Shown here in pieces: positions 32,904 to 42,250 of a DNA stretch of 64,000 bases; position 1 is the stretch's first letter; each line of letters opens with the position of its first letter. This DNA is from Anthonomus grandis grandis. Its lineage: Eukaryota > Arthropoda > Insecta > Coleoptera > Curculionidae. Location of the stretch: the NCBI RefSeq assembly GCF_022605725.1, contig NC_065557.1, forward strand, positions 27,903,256 to 27,967,255. The letters are read 5' to 3'. A model generated the notes under the pieces. The model was not told where the DNA came from. It made no database searches and saw only the letters and a list, made by a program, of their open reading frames with translations. A program made the translations under genes and the position numbers.

Positions 32904-33665
32904 ATACTAGCTGAATGCCCGCGGCGTTGTTCGCGTGAAAATAAAAGAAAAGTCGAAGAAGGCCTCCAATCATAGTAAATGCAACCCACAATACACAAAA
33001 ATAAAATCCGAAGCCACGGCTCAATGATTGTACATGCAACCCACAATTGCCTCGCCATTTTTCTTGAGGTCAAGGGGCGCGATTAATATAATATAATTAT
33101 TATAAAACCAAGACACAAATAATCTTAAAAATGATTCGTTAGATGCAGAGCGAGCGGTAAGACTGAGTCAAGTCACCTCTCGGGTATCAGTCTCGCATGG
33201 ACCCGCCTTGTTATGTCTACCAAAATATAAATAATACAGAGGCACTTTTTCAATCGTATTTATTAATCAGTTTTATGCCGCTACGCGATATTTATCATAT
33301 TGCTAACACCCCTTATCAGTGGAATTTCAAAAAGTTCGTTCGTATCCGGGGCCTACATTATAAAAAAACATTGTTGCAGTTAATTTTTTTTTCTTAAGTT
33401 GATGCCTGCGACTCGTTGGTTCGAGCAGTCTCCGTTCAAACTCCGCCACGTTCAAGCCACGCCCCCTTAATTCTCGAGGTCACGGGTAACAATTTTCCCA
33501 TTTTTTACCCCTTATCGGTGGAATTTCGAAAAATCCGTTCTTATCCGGTGCCTACATTATTATAAAAGGAATCCGTTGGCAAAATTTCACGTTTCTAGCT
33601 ATTGTAGTTTGGGCTCTGCGATGATGAGTCAGTCAGTCAGGAGAAACTCTTTTATATATATAGAT
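32904..33665 (+). mobile_element. Dispersed insect repeat, class uncertain
   Basis: The unit opens with ACTAGCTGAATGCCCGCGGC and GTTGTTCGCGTG and closes with GATGAGTCAGTCAGTCAG followed by TTTTATATATATAGAT. Both ends correspond to a repeat I recognise from many insect genomes (opening TACTAGCTGxTGCCCGCG, closing in GTCAGTCAGTCA and a short AT tail). An internal segment, CCTTATCAGTGGAATTTCAA with CGTATCCGGGGCCTACATTA, is repeated in tandem form at 33311-33370 and 33510-33560, so the unit has duplicated internally. The AT-repeat tail suggests a LINE-derived or SINE-like element, but I cannot assign a class. Confidence 0.5.
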
Positions 33666-33676
33666 ATGTTTATATA

Positions 33677-34366
33677 CAGTAACCGCCTAAAGTTCCGCAT
33701 AAATTCGATAAAAATTAGAGACATGATTTTTGGAGAAAACGCTCGCACCCGATGATTTTTATTTTAAGTTGCGCATTATTTCACATAATGTTTGTATACA
33801 GGGCGGAACAAAAAAAAAAGATATGACGCCATCGGTAATTTTTTTTAATGGAATGCTATATTTTTTAATGCATTTATGAAAAATAGGCGAAATTCCAAGC
33901 AATTCCAAGACAGTTCACTTACTTCTTTTTGCGTGCGCACTCGATCCTCGTACCCTAGCATCATCAAAATTTGAATTCGTTGGGTTTCCGTTAAATTAGC
34001 CATAATTTATTCTGATAAAAACTATTAATTTTCGAACTGAAAGTGAGATTCGAAAATAGAGATTCTTTACAAGTCCAACCATGGAAATAGAAACAATTGG
34101 CATTATTTTTATCCTCGATTTTACCTTAATTTGTAAATAGACGTACTTATTTGTTTTCTTGTTATTTAAATATAAATATTTCTGAAACAGTTGAGTTATG
34201 AAATAAGGTGTGTTATACGAAACTTGCTTCGAATTTCGCCTATATTTCATAAATGCAATAAAAAATATACCATTCCATTTAAAAAAATTACCGATGACGT
34301 CATATCTTTTTTTTTGTTCCACCCAAAAATGTATGTGAAATAATGCGGAACTTTAGGCGGTCACTG
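33677..34366 (-). mobile_element. MITE-like DD41D derivative with nested inverted repeats
   Basis: The outer ends CAGTAACCGCCTAAAGTTCC (33677) and the mirror ending at 34366 are TA-flanked, body 690 bp. A second terminal motif, TATACAGGGCGGAAC, starts near 33795 and mirrors GTTCCACCC near 34316. The left outer segment (about 122 bp) contains AAAACGCTCGCACCCGATGA and TTTTAAGTTGCGCAT, shared with the 46.7-kb element. On the right the outer segment is only about 43 bp because the middle has been removed. Inside is only the N-terminal end of a transposase. Confidence 0.8.
33905..34003 (-). pseudogene. N-terminal transposase scrap inside the 33.7-kb element
   Basis: The start at about 34003 gives MANLTETQRIQILMMLGYED and RVRTQKE, the first helices of the DNA-binding domain, as in MVKLTEREKIEILCMVGFGD of the 46.7-kb element. 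The rest of the gene is deleted. Confidence 0.7.
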
Positions 34367-34439
34367 TATATGTATCTACATACAAGACCCAAGTATATCC
34401 TCAGAAAAGTGTGGCAAAATTTTGCTAATAATTGTAAAC

Positions 34440-34626
34440 ATTCTTGTTACATTTTTTGTTAAGTTTTTAATTTATGTTTTATTTTATATAAAAGGCAGAA
34501 GATTGTCAGTTTTTGGTGCTAATTATATAAAAAATTGTAAATTAGTATATGGTAACATTTAGGCATAATTTATATGTTTCGAGCCAATTTTTCACTTGAT
34601 TAAAGCCCTCTATGGCATATTGCTTA
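34440..34626 (-). pseudogene. LINE reverse transcriptase fragment, downstream half (split by BEL insertion)
   Basis: The minus strand reads QYAIEGFNQVKNWLETYKLC and LNVT up to 34560, the post-palm 'l..v..Wl..nkL.ln..Kt' segment of LINE reverse transcriptases. It is the continuation of the LINE palm at 41.6-41.9 kb: the two abut the BEL target site GCTTA on opposite sides and run in the same direction. Confidence 0.55.
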
Positions 34627-34947
34627 TGTTGTGATTTGCGGTAATTTGAAGGACCAGTCAAACACTTAGCTTGACAAAACAAATGAATATATTCGATGTA
34701 AGTAAACTGTACAAAGAACATCGGCCTTAGATATAACTAATTACTTAATACTGGGTAATAGAAATAAACGTAAAATTAAAAGGAAATTTAAAATATATGC
34801 GTATGCGCAGATGTCTTGAGTCGTTCTGTCTCACACTTTCTTTCTTCGGACCTCGCTTCCCACCAACCCCTCTCGCTCCCGGATTGGGTGTCGTCACAAG
34901 TAAAAAAGCGAGGTTGTCGGCTTGTAATGTCTTTCCAAGTTGGAACA
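34627..34947 (-). repeat. 3' LTR of the BEL/Pao element
   Basis: The 321-bp repeat is the 3' LTR because pol reads toward it on the minus strand. It differs from the 5' copy by a C/T (in AATAAACGTAAAATT) and an A/G (in CGCAGATGTCTTG). GC-rich CCACCAACCCCTCTCGCTCC is shared by both. Confidence 0.95.
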
Positions 34948-34963
34948 TGCCGCCCGCCTTGAA
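34948..34963 (-). promoter_or_regulatory. Candidate polypurine tract of the BEL/Pao element
   Basis: On the minus strand AAGGCGGGCGGCA immediately precedes the 3' LTR. It is purine-rich with two interruptions, so it is a plausible but not ideal primer for plus-strand synthesis. Confidence 0.45.
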
Positions 34964-35012
34964 AAGTCTCTTTTCAACAAATAGAAGTCTAATGGGAACA
35001 GTCTGAATATTA

Positions 35013-37880
35013 AACTTCTATAGGCAATAAACACACTTTGTTAATAGCACGCTTAATCACATTGCCATTAGGAAGTTTTAAAGATACTACACGCACCACA
35101 TTATTAGACCCTCGGAACAGTTCAACCACTCTAGCCATAGGCTACTTTAATGGGGGTGTATTGTCTTCGATTAATACAACTAAAGAGTCCACTTTTAAGT
35201 CATTATGAATGTCGTGCTGCCACTTGGAGCGTGTTTGCATCTGGGTGAGGTAGTCTTTGGACCAACGCTGCCAAAACTGCTGCCTCAACTGCTGCAGTCG
35301 GTGATACCGATCTAACCGTGTGGTCTTCATGTCCGTGACATCTTCTTCTGAAGGACTCGCCAATGAGCTCTCGATCAAGAAATGCGCGGGGGTTAGGGAA
35401 ATAAAATCTCAGGGATCATTTGACAATGGTGTCAACGGCCTCGAGTTCAAGCATGCCTCAATCTGTACGAGCAAGGTATACATCTCCTCAAAACTTAAAG
35501 AAGATTCGCTTAAGACACGCTTGAGGTGAAATTTGGTCGACTTTACTGCTGCTTCCCAGAGGCCTCCCATATGGGGTGATCGCGCAGGAGAAAAATGCCA
35601 ATTTATCTTATCTTCATTTAAGAATCTAGATACAGTTTCCTTATGTTTAACATCGTTAAGAAGACGATACAATTCGACAAAATGGTTATTAGCTCCTACG
35701 AAATTTAATCCGTTATCCGAATATATATTTAGGGGTTTACCTCTTCGCGAACAAAATCGTTTCAAAACGTTCAAAAAGCTAGAAGAAGTCAAGTCAGTTG
35801 CTAACTCAATATGAGTAGCGCGAGTAGAGAAACATACAAATATGCAAATGTAAGTCTTAACTTTCTTATTGCTCCGACGTAAAATTCCATCTCTAATAAA
35901 AATTGGCCCGGCATAATCGATGCCACAATTAGTAAATGGTCGATTGGGCGTTACTCTGCTATTAGGTAAGTCACCCATTAAAAACTTGCACGGTTTCGGA
36001 TTTACTCTATAACATCGAATACAAGGTTTTAAAACATGCTTTACGGCGTTTTTACCATTTACAGGCCAATACGTCAACCTTATAATAGATAATAAATTCT
36101 GAACTCCAACATGTAAATATTTAAGATGGAAATTTAAAATTATTAAATAAGTGAGTTTATGTTTGCTTGGCAAAATTATGGGGTGTTGCTGATTATACGT
36201 TAATTCTGACTTTGATAGTCTACCTCCTACTCTTAAGACATTTTGATCATCAATAAAAGGGTTTAAATTAAGAATCTTACTTTGATTAAATTTAATTGAT
36301 TTAAATTTATTTAGTTCACTAATTTCTTGTTTAAACGATTCAGACTGAGCTAATATTATTAGCCTTAATTCAGCATTCTTAAGTTCTTCGGAACTTAATG
36401 ATTCTGTTATAGGTTTCTTATTTAAGCAACGATTTTTGAATCTTAAAAGGTAAGCAACAATTCTAACCAGTTTGGATAATGTAGAGTATTTTTCAAAAAT
36501 ATTTAAATGATTTTTTGATTCAATTTTTTCTTGGCAATTAATTAATGATAAAGAATTTGGTTTAATTTCAGGTAAGTTTTCAAGAATTATTTCTATGTTA
36601 TTTGTAACATCCGGGTTAATTTTGTCATAAACAAATTTTGGACCATTAAACCAAATTTTGCTATTTATTAATTCCTTTGGACTTAAACCTCGTGATATAA
36701 TATCTGCCGAGTTATTATTTGTCCTAACATGTTTCCATTCATTAATATTTGAAAGTTTTGTTATTCGTGTAATTCGGTTTGCTACGAAAGTTTTGAGTCT
36801 GCAGGGTTCTATTTTTATCCACGAAAGGACTATGGTAGAGTCTGTAATATAGAAAGACTTAGAAATATGGATGTCAAGGGTGTTTTTAACTTTATGCATT
36901 AGTTCGGCTAATAAAGTTGCAGCTAATAACTCTAAACGAGGCAGTGACAGACTTTTTAACGGGGCTACGCGTGACTTGGCGGTTAAAAGTTTAACAATGG
37001 TTTCTCTATTTGACATAGATTTTATATAGACACACGCACCGTATGCCTTTTCAGAGCTGTCACTAAAGCCAATAAGTTCAATTTCTTTAGCATCTGGCAA
37101 TAAAACATGACGGTCGATTACTATTTCGTTTAAGGAATTTATTTCAGAATAAAATTGTAACCAGTAATTTTTTATGTCTGGAGGAACTTCCGTGTCCCAA
37201 TCCAAATTAAGTTGCCAGAGCTTCTGAATGATTAGTTTGGCTCTGATTATTGCAGGACCTATTAATCCCAGCGGATCAAAGATCTGCGATATAACAGAAA
37301 GTATCACGCGTTTTGTGACTTTATTTTCATTAATGTTAATATCAATAAAATATTTTAGATTGTCGTTATTTGTATCCCATCGGATACCTAGAGTTTTAAG
37401 TTCTTTTTCTTTTTGAAATAATATTAAATTTTCATCTTTAATATCGGTATTGTTTAAAATGTAATTTAATATTTCTGAATTATTTGAGGACCACTTATGT
37501 AGTTCAAATTTTGCGCTTGATAAAATTTTGGAAATTTCATGATAGATTTGCTTTGCTTCTTCTTTAGAATTTACACTAATGAGTAAGTCATCTATATAAA
37601 AACATTTTTCTATTATCTCTGAAGTTCGCGGGTATGTATCTTTATTTAAAATGGCTAACTCTTTTAAGCACCGAGTTGCTTGGAATGGAGCGCTAGAGGT
37701 ACCATAGGTCACGGTATTAAGTTCGTAAACTTTTATTTCCTCTTGCGGATTTTCTCGCCAAAGAATTTTTTGATATTGTCTTTCATTACGGTCGATTTCA
37801 TTACGGTAAGAAAAAAGATGTAATGTTTAGTGATTTATCGTTTTCTAAAGTGTTGACAAATGACATATGACCTAACGATT
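35013..37880 (-). pseudogene. BEL/Pao pol: reverse transcriptase, RNase H and integrase
   Basis: The main open frame (37712-35409, 767 codons) starts inside reverse transcriptase: KCFYIDDLLISV carries the Y-x-D-D catalytic pair. RNase H/A17-type sequence follows (IELIGFSDSSEKAYGACVYI). Integrase has the zinc site (HLKYLHVG with CIRCYR) and catalytic residues in CGIDYAGPI, IYSDNGLNFVGAN and HMGGLWEAAVKST. A TGA at about 35406, just after LTPLSNDP, breaks the frame; it resumes with DFISLTPAHFLIESS and a DUF5641-like RLDRYHRLQQLRQQFWQRWS, and a second stop lies near 35140. Upstream of 37712, the fingers and first palm aspartate of the reverse transcriptase are absent; the sequence jumps from NITSFFLP to ERQYQKILWRENP across two stops at 37790-37810. 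Confidence 0.9.
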
Positions 37881-37921
37881 CATATTCTTTCATAAAATCA
37901 ACATATTGAGTTTTTAAATTT

Positions 37922-39440
37922 TCATTTTTTAAAAATCGAACTTCTGAATCGCTTAAGTGCTGAAGTTTTAGAATCGCCTAACTGCTCTGTACAATTAGGT
38001 TTAAAGGGATATTTGACAACAAATTTTCCGTTTTCTTTTCGCGTGGTTGTCAATTTAAAATATTTCTCACAAAACTCATCATTTTTAGATAACGGAATTT
38101 TTGTATCAATTTCCTCTATTTGCCAGAATTTTATTAAATTGTCGTTAAGTTGTTTATTAGTAATTTTACTAAAATTGCAAATTTGTTTATTGTTAATCAT
38201 ATTTTCGTTTAAATTAAGATTCCCAGTAACGATCCACCCAAATACCGTTTCTTGTAATGTTGGTAAATCTTTTCCTAACTTTAATTTTCTTTGTTTGAGT
38301 AGGTCAAAAAATAATTCCGCCTTGATTAATAAATCTATTGATTTGGGGATATTAAATTGTTTATCAGCCAAATTTAAGTTATAAGGTATCGATAATTCAG
38401 TTTTATTAAATTTTTGTAGTGGAAGTTTCTCTGTTATCTCCGGTATTACTAAAAAATGTAATTCTATTTCAAAACTTTCATGTCGCGATTTAATTTTTGC
38501 AGTTGTTTTATTTTTTATGATAGTTTCAATTTGATTTATGCCGCTTAAAGGAATATTTATTCTGTCACTTTTTAATTTAAGTTTATCAAAAAGAGATTGA
38601 CTAATTAAATGGGATTGACTCCCCGAATCTAGCAAAGCGGTACATTCCACCCAATTTTTATCTTTGTTTTCTATTAAAACAGTAGCCGTTGATAACAAAA
38701 TTTGATTAGAATTAATTGACGTAAAAGTATGCGATACATTTCGATTTAAAACAAAGCTTTCCGATCCGGGATTATCAAATTCATTCGAATCATTTCCCTT
38801 TAAAACACTTACATTATTCTCACAGTTTGGCAACAATGCTGTCGCACCCATTACTTGCCGCCCGCCGTTCGATACTCGGAATTGTGCCTGGCCACTCGAT
38901 TCTCCAAAACTTCGTGGTTCCTGGGATTGCTGCCGAGGCGATGTTTCAATAGTGCGCCGTCGATTATCGGTGTTGCCGGAATTTACGTTAAATCTATTTC
39001 GTTGATTTTCATTTCGATTAAAATTATGTTGATTTGAATTTTGATTTTGCCTGTTAAGAGAATCATTATTGTCGATATGTAAAGCTGTATTATGCTTTCG
39101 ATTACATTTTTTGCATCCACTAGAAAAACAATTTTGTTTATGATGGTCGGGTCTTAGACAGTTAGAACAGAGTTTGTGTTTATTTATTTCGTTATATTTT
39201 TCTGATATACTTAAGTTTGCAAATTGTGGGCAACGATAAATGTAATGTGGTTCATTACATATTACACAGGAAGACTGAGTGTTTTGATTAAAATGGGTGT
39301 ATGATTTTGGTTCTGTGCGAATGTGTCCGATTACTTTTTTAAAGGTTTGCGATTGTAAAGGTTTTAAATGTTGATTTTGATTTATATAATTTGAAGTTTT
39401 ATTGTTTTGATTATTAGCCGCTTCTAACTGAAGCTGAACC
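37922..39440 (-). pseudogene. BEL/Pao gag C-terminus (zinc knuckle) and aspartic protease
   Basis: Reading the minus strand, CVICNEPHYIYRCPQF is followed by CSNCLRPDHHKQNC (pattern C-x2-C-x4-H-x4-C, nucleic-acid binding) and CKKCNRKHNTALH, then an Asn/Gln/Arg-rich linker. The protease lies in the 309-codon frame starting at 38851, with VECTALLDSGSQSHLIS holding the catalytic aspartate, and the family's LQETVFGWIVTGNL motif. The frame ends in SIFKK at 37922, then re-opens out of phase into GHMSFVNTLENDKSL. The Met at 38851 is just the first in the frame: the open frame extends upstream through the zinc knuckle. Confidence 0.85.
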
Positions 39441-39465
39441 GCTTCTAAAGTAAAACACTTTCTCG

Positions 39466-40355
39466 TTAAAAAACTATTAATTCGTTTAAAGTTGGTAAAT
39501 ATTGATCGTTAAGTTTGCCTTCCCATTCCCGTTTAGTTCTTTCATCTAATCTTTGTAAAATGATAGGTATTAACAAGGCATCCCAGTATTCGACTGGCAA
39601 TTGTAACTTTTTTAAAGCAGTTAAATGCTGATGAACCAAATCAAGTAATTTTCTCAAACAAATAGACGATTCTTTATTAATTGAAGGCAAATTGAACAAA
39701 AGAGTATTAATATGCACGTTTATTATGGCTCTTCGATTTTCATACCGTTTTCTTAATAATTCAACAGCAATTGTATAATTATTTGCGATTAAATCTAAGT
39801 TTTCAATCATTCAAACTCAAAGCACTTTCTTGACAACACGATTTTAAATACATCAACTTTTTAATTTCGCTTATATCCGATCTGTCGTCAACAGTCGCTT
39901 TGAATTGATCCCAAAAACTATACCACTTTTCACATTTTCCATAAAACTTAGGAAGACCCAAATCTGGCAATGTCGCGATTATATTAGTAGGCTGCTGTGG
40001 ATAGGGATACGCTTGCAATATGGGAGTGGCTACGGTTTCTTGACAAGTTACGATCAAACGTTTTGCTTTCGATATTTTAGAGTAAAATTTCGTTTCCGTG
40101 TCTAACCTAAACATTTTTTCTTCGGGAATTAAAAATTCCAAACGAGTTTGAATTTTGTCAAAATCTGAAAAGTCTTCTTCAATGCTTTTCAAACGAGATT
40201 CGATTTGAAACTTATCGATATCTTCTACATTTTGTCCCGATATAATTTCTAAAAATTTTGAAAACCTTTATCTCTCCGATATTACCGATCTTCCGATTTT
40301 TCATCATTCTGATCCGCGGAACTAACATCCAATTGATGTCTATTTTTTCGTGGCA
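39466..40355 (-). pseudogene. BEL/Pao gag, N-terminal and central part
   Basis: The probable gag start is the ATG at about 40355 (MPRKNRHQLDVSSADQND), stopped after about 24 codons. The next open segment (40192-39803) holds KSIEEDFSDFDKIQTRLEFL and LPKFYGKCEKWYSFWDQFKA, the signature of DUF1759 in BEL/Pao gag, and CCQESALSLND. The frame shifts by one near 39808 into ENLDLIANNYTIAVELLRKR, ending at 39466. At least three breaks separate the start from the zinc knuckle. Confidence 0.85.
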
Positions 40356-40712
40356 TTTTGTTTTATAGAAATAAATAATGTTTAAATTAATATTATTTTA
40401 TATTAGTGCAAAGGACCAATAAAACAGGTTCCGAAAGTAAAACTCGGATACATAAATTAAACATAGAGCTTATTTTCAAAAGTAATAAAAAGGCATAACT
40501 TAAGCACCCTAAGAGACCATTTCGAGAAAAAGATTAAAGAAAAATTATATTGATGTGGGTTTATTTTTTTTTTCTTAAGCATTAAGCAGATACGTGTTGA
40601 GTACAGCTGTAATAGAGATATACTTGCGTTTAATTGGAATTCCCATAACCTATTTTTATTCACTATTAAAAATTTAATAAATAAATTGGCAATTTTATCC
40701 TTTTAACAAGCT

Positions 40713-41078
40713 ACGATACGAGTTAAATAAAGTTAAACAAAGTACGATACGATAAGAAAATGTCGATATAATAAAATAAATGTCGATACTAAATACCTAC
40801 CTCTGGAATGGCATCAGCAAATTTTATGTCGATTAAACGATTTCGATTTATCTACGTTTTATTAAATATCGATACGCGATTGTCGATATACATAAGTTAT
40901 GTCGATATACAAATGGATGTAAAATTCTATAGGTTTCGATTTTTCGATATAATAATTAGAAAACGACCAAGAACACCTTTTTTGTTTCGATTAAAAATGT
41001 ATACACTTGCATACCTACGTGAAAATGCGATTTAAAAAATTAACGGTAAATGTAAAACACATGCATAATATCGATATG
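40713..41078. promoter_or_regulatory. Cluster of CGATA motifs in the BEL/Pao leader
   Basis: By eye I count about ten CGATA pentamers on the plus strand in roughly 370 bp, four as TGTCGATA and two within TATCGATA-type palindromes (near 40868 and 41070), plus several CGATT. CGATA/TATCGATA is the recognition core of the Drosophila proteins BEAF-32 and DREF (established knowledge); a regulatory or insulator role here is inference. Confidence 0.5.
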
Positions 41079-41261
41079 TATCTTCATCAAACAAAGGACA
41101 TGCTTAAACTCTAAATTTAGACACTGTAAACGTTATTTCTTTATTTAATTTCAATTTCCCTAGCCTCAACGAATAAATTGAAACGGGCTTACCCAACGGT
41201 TATGTCCTATCTGCAGCAATGTTCTCTAGTTCGGATTTTTCCATAGGCTTCTTCGTTCGAC

Positions 41262-41281
41262 ATCCGCTCGATTGGACCAAA
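41262..41281 (-). promoter_or_regulatory. Candidate primer binding site of the BEL/Pao element
   Basis: Five bases inside the 5' LTR the minus strand reads TTGGTCCAATCGAGCGGATG. A TGG start just after the LTR is where the 3' CCA of the priming tRNA pairs. I cannot name the tRNA. Confidence 0.5.
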
Positions 41282-41285
41282 ATAT

Positions 41286-41606
41286 TGTTGTGATTTGCGG
41301 TAATTTGAAGGACCAGTCAAACACTTAGCTTGACAAAACAAATGAATATATTCGATGTAAGTAAACTGTACAAAGAACATCGGCCTTAGATATAACTAAT
41401 TACTTAATACTGGGTAATAGAAATAAATGTAAAATTAAAAGGAAATTTAAAATATATGCGTATGCGCAGGTGTCTTGAGTCGTTCTGTCTCACACTTTCT
41501 TTCTTCGGACCTCGCTTCCCACCAACCCCTCTCGCTCCCGGATTGGGTGTCGTCACAAGTAAAAAAGCGAGGTTGTCGGCTTGTAATGTCTTTCCAAGTT
41601 GGAACA
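41286..41606 (-). repeat. 5' LTR of the BEL/Pao element
   Basis: Identical to 34627-34947 except for two substitutions. It should contain the promoter and the start of the transcript; no unambiguous TATA box was picked out. Confidence 0.95.
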
Positions 41607-41611
41607 GCTTA

Positions 41612-41900
41612 TTTTAGTCTCAGTCTATGTCATTAAATAGTAATGCTGTATCGCTGGCATAGAAAATAATGAGCGCATTATTTATTTTTGTTTTAAGTAG
41701 AGAGTTTAAGTAAATTATAAACAGATCAGAGCCCAATACTGTGCCTTGTAAAACTCCTATTTGTATTTCTTCTTACTTGCTTAAAATATTATTTTTTTTA
41801 ACAACTTGGCATCTGTTGTTAAAAAAACTGCCATCAGCATTATTGCAGTTTCTCTCACTCCATATTGTTCTAAAACTCAAAAAAGCTTATTATGTGGGAC
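41612..41900 (-). pseudogene. LINE reverse transcriptase palm fragment (split by BEL insertion)
   Basis: The minus strand reads VLQGTVLGSDLFIIYLNSLL, then IIFYASDTALLFNDID. This corresponds to the 'GvpQGSvLGPlLFliYiNDl' and 'YADDTall' motifs of LINE reverse transcriptases, with the catalytic D-D pair decayed to S-D. The frame then meets the BEL target duplication and picks up at 34626 on the other side. Sequence toward 41900 is interrupted by stops. Confidence 0.65.
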
Positions 41901-42039
41901 ACGACGTCATACTTCGAAATGTCAAATGGCTAACAATTTATCTAATTAGCTATCCATTCTACATTCTACCACCCAACGACAAGAAATGTAAGTTTATAAA
42001 TTTATAAACAGTAAGGGTGTAGAAAATAAAAAAAATATC

Positions 42040-42250
42040 AGTTCACAGAATTTATTTGATTAAGTGCTCAAAATGTGCCCTATTATTTGCAAGACAATAA
42101 TAACGTATGTTTTGAAATTGGTCACAAACATTGGCAAGTGTTTGTCCGCTAATATCTCTACATTGGCAAGTTATTCGATCCATTAAATCGTTAATATTTT
42201 CAGGTGGGGTTTTATAAATTTTGCTTTTTGAATACGCCAAACATTATACT
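42040..42250 (-). pseudogene. Mariner-group transposase C-terminus
   Basis: A minus-strand frame ending at 42052 reads KTPPENINDLMDRITCQCRD, then LANVCDQFQNIRYYCLANN and AHFEHLIK. This matches the C-terminal helices and the HFEHL ending of the transposases at 46.99, 50.60 and 29.92 kb. No catalytic motif is upstream; after 42250 similarity ends. A weak AAGGGTG end may lie at 42013. Confidence 0.6.

Larger units (their letters stand above)
34627..41606 (-). mobile_element. BEL/Pao LTR retrotransposon, complete ends, coding region broken
   Basis: Two 321-bp direct LTRs (34627-34947 and 41286-41606) begin TGTT and end AACA, and a 5-bp duplication GCTTA flanks the whole (34622-34626 and 41607-41611). 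The LTRs differ at two positions only. The minus strand carries, in order, gag with a DUF1759-type domain, a CCHC knuckle, an aspartic protease, reverse transcriptase/RNase H, and integrase with a C-terminal extension, which is the BEL/Pao order. Frameshifts in gag, a deletion in the reverse transcriptase and two stops near the end of pol prevent expression of a full polyprotein. The leader between 5' LTR and gag holds a cluster of CGATA motifs. It sits in a LINE. Confidence 0.95.

Noticed and set aside
40808..41035. 75-codon plus-strand frame in the BEL leader
   Set aside because: It is antisense to the element and its codons are made by the repeated CGATA motifs.
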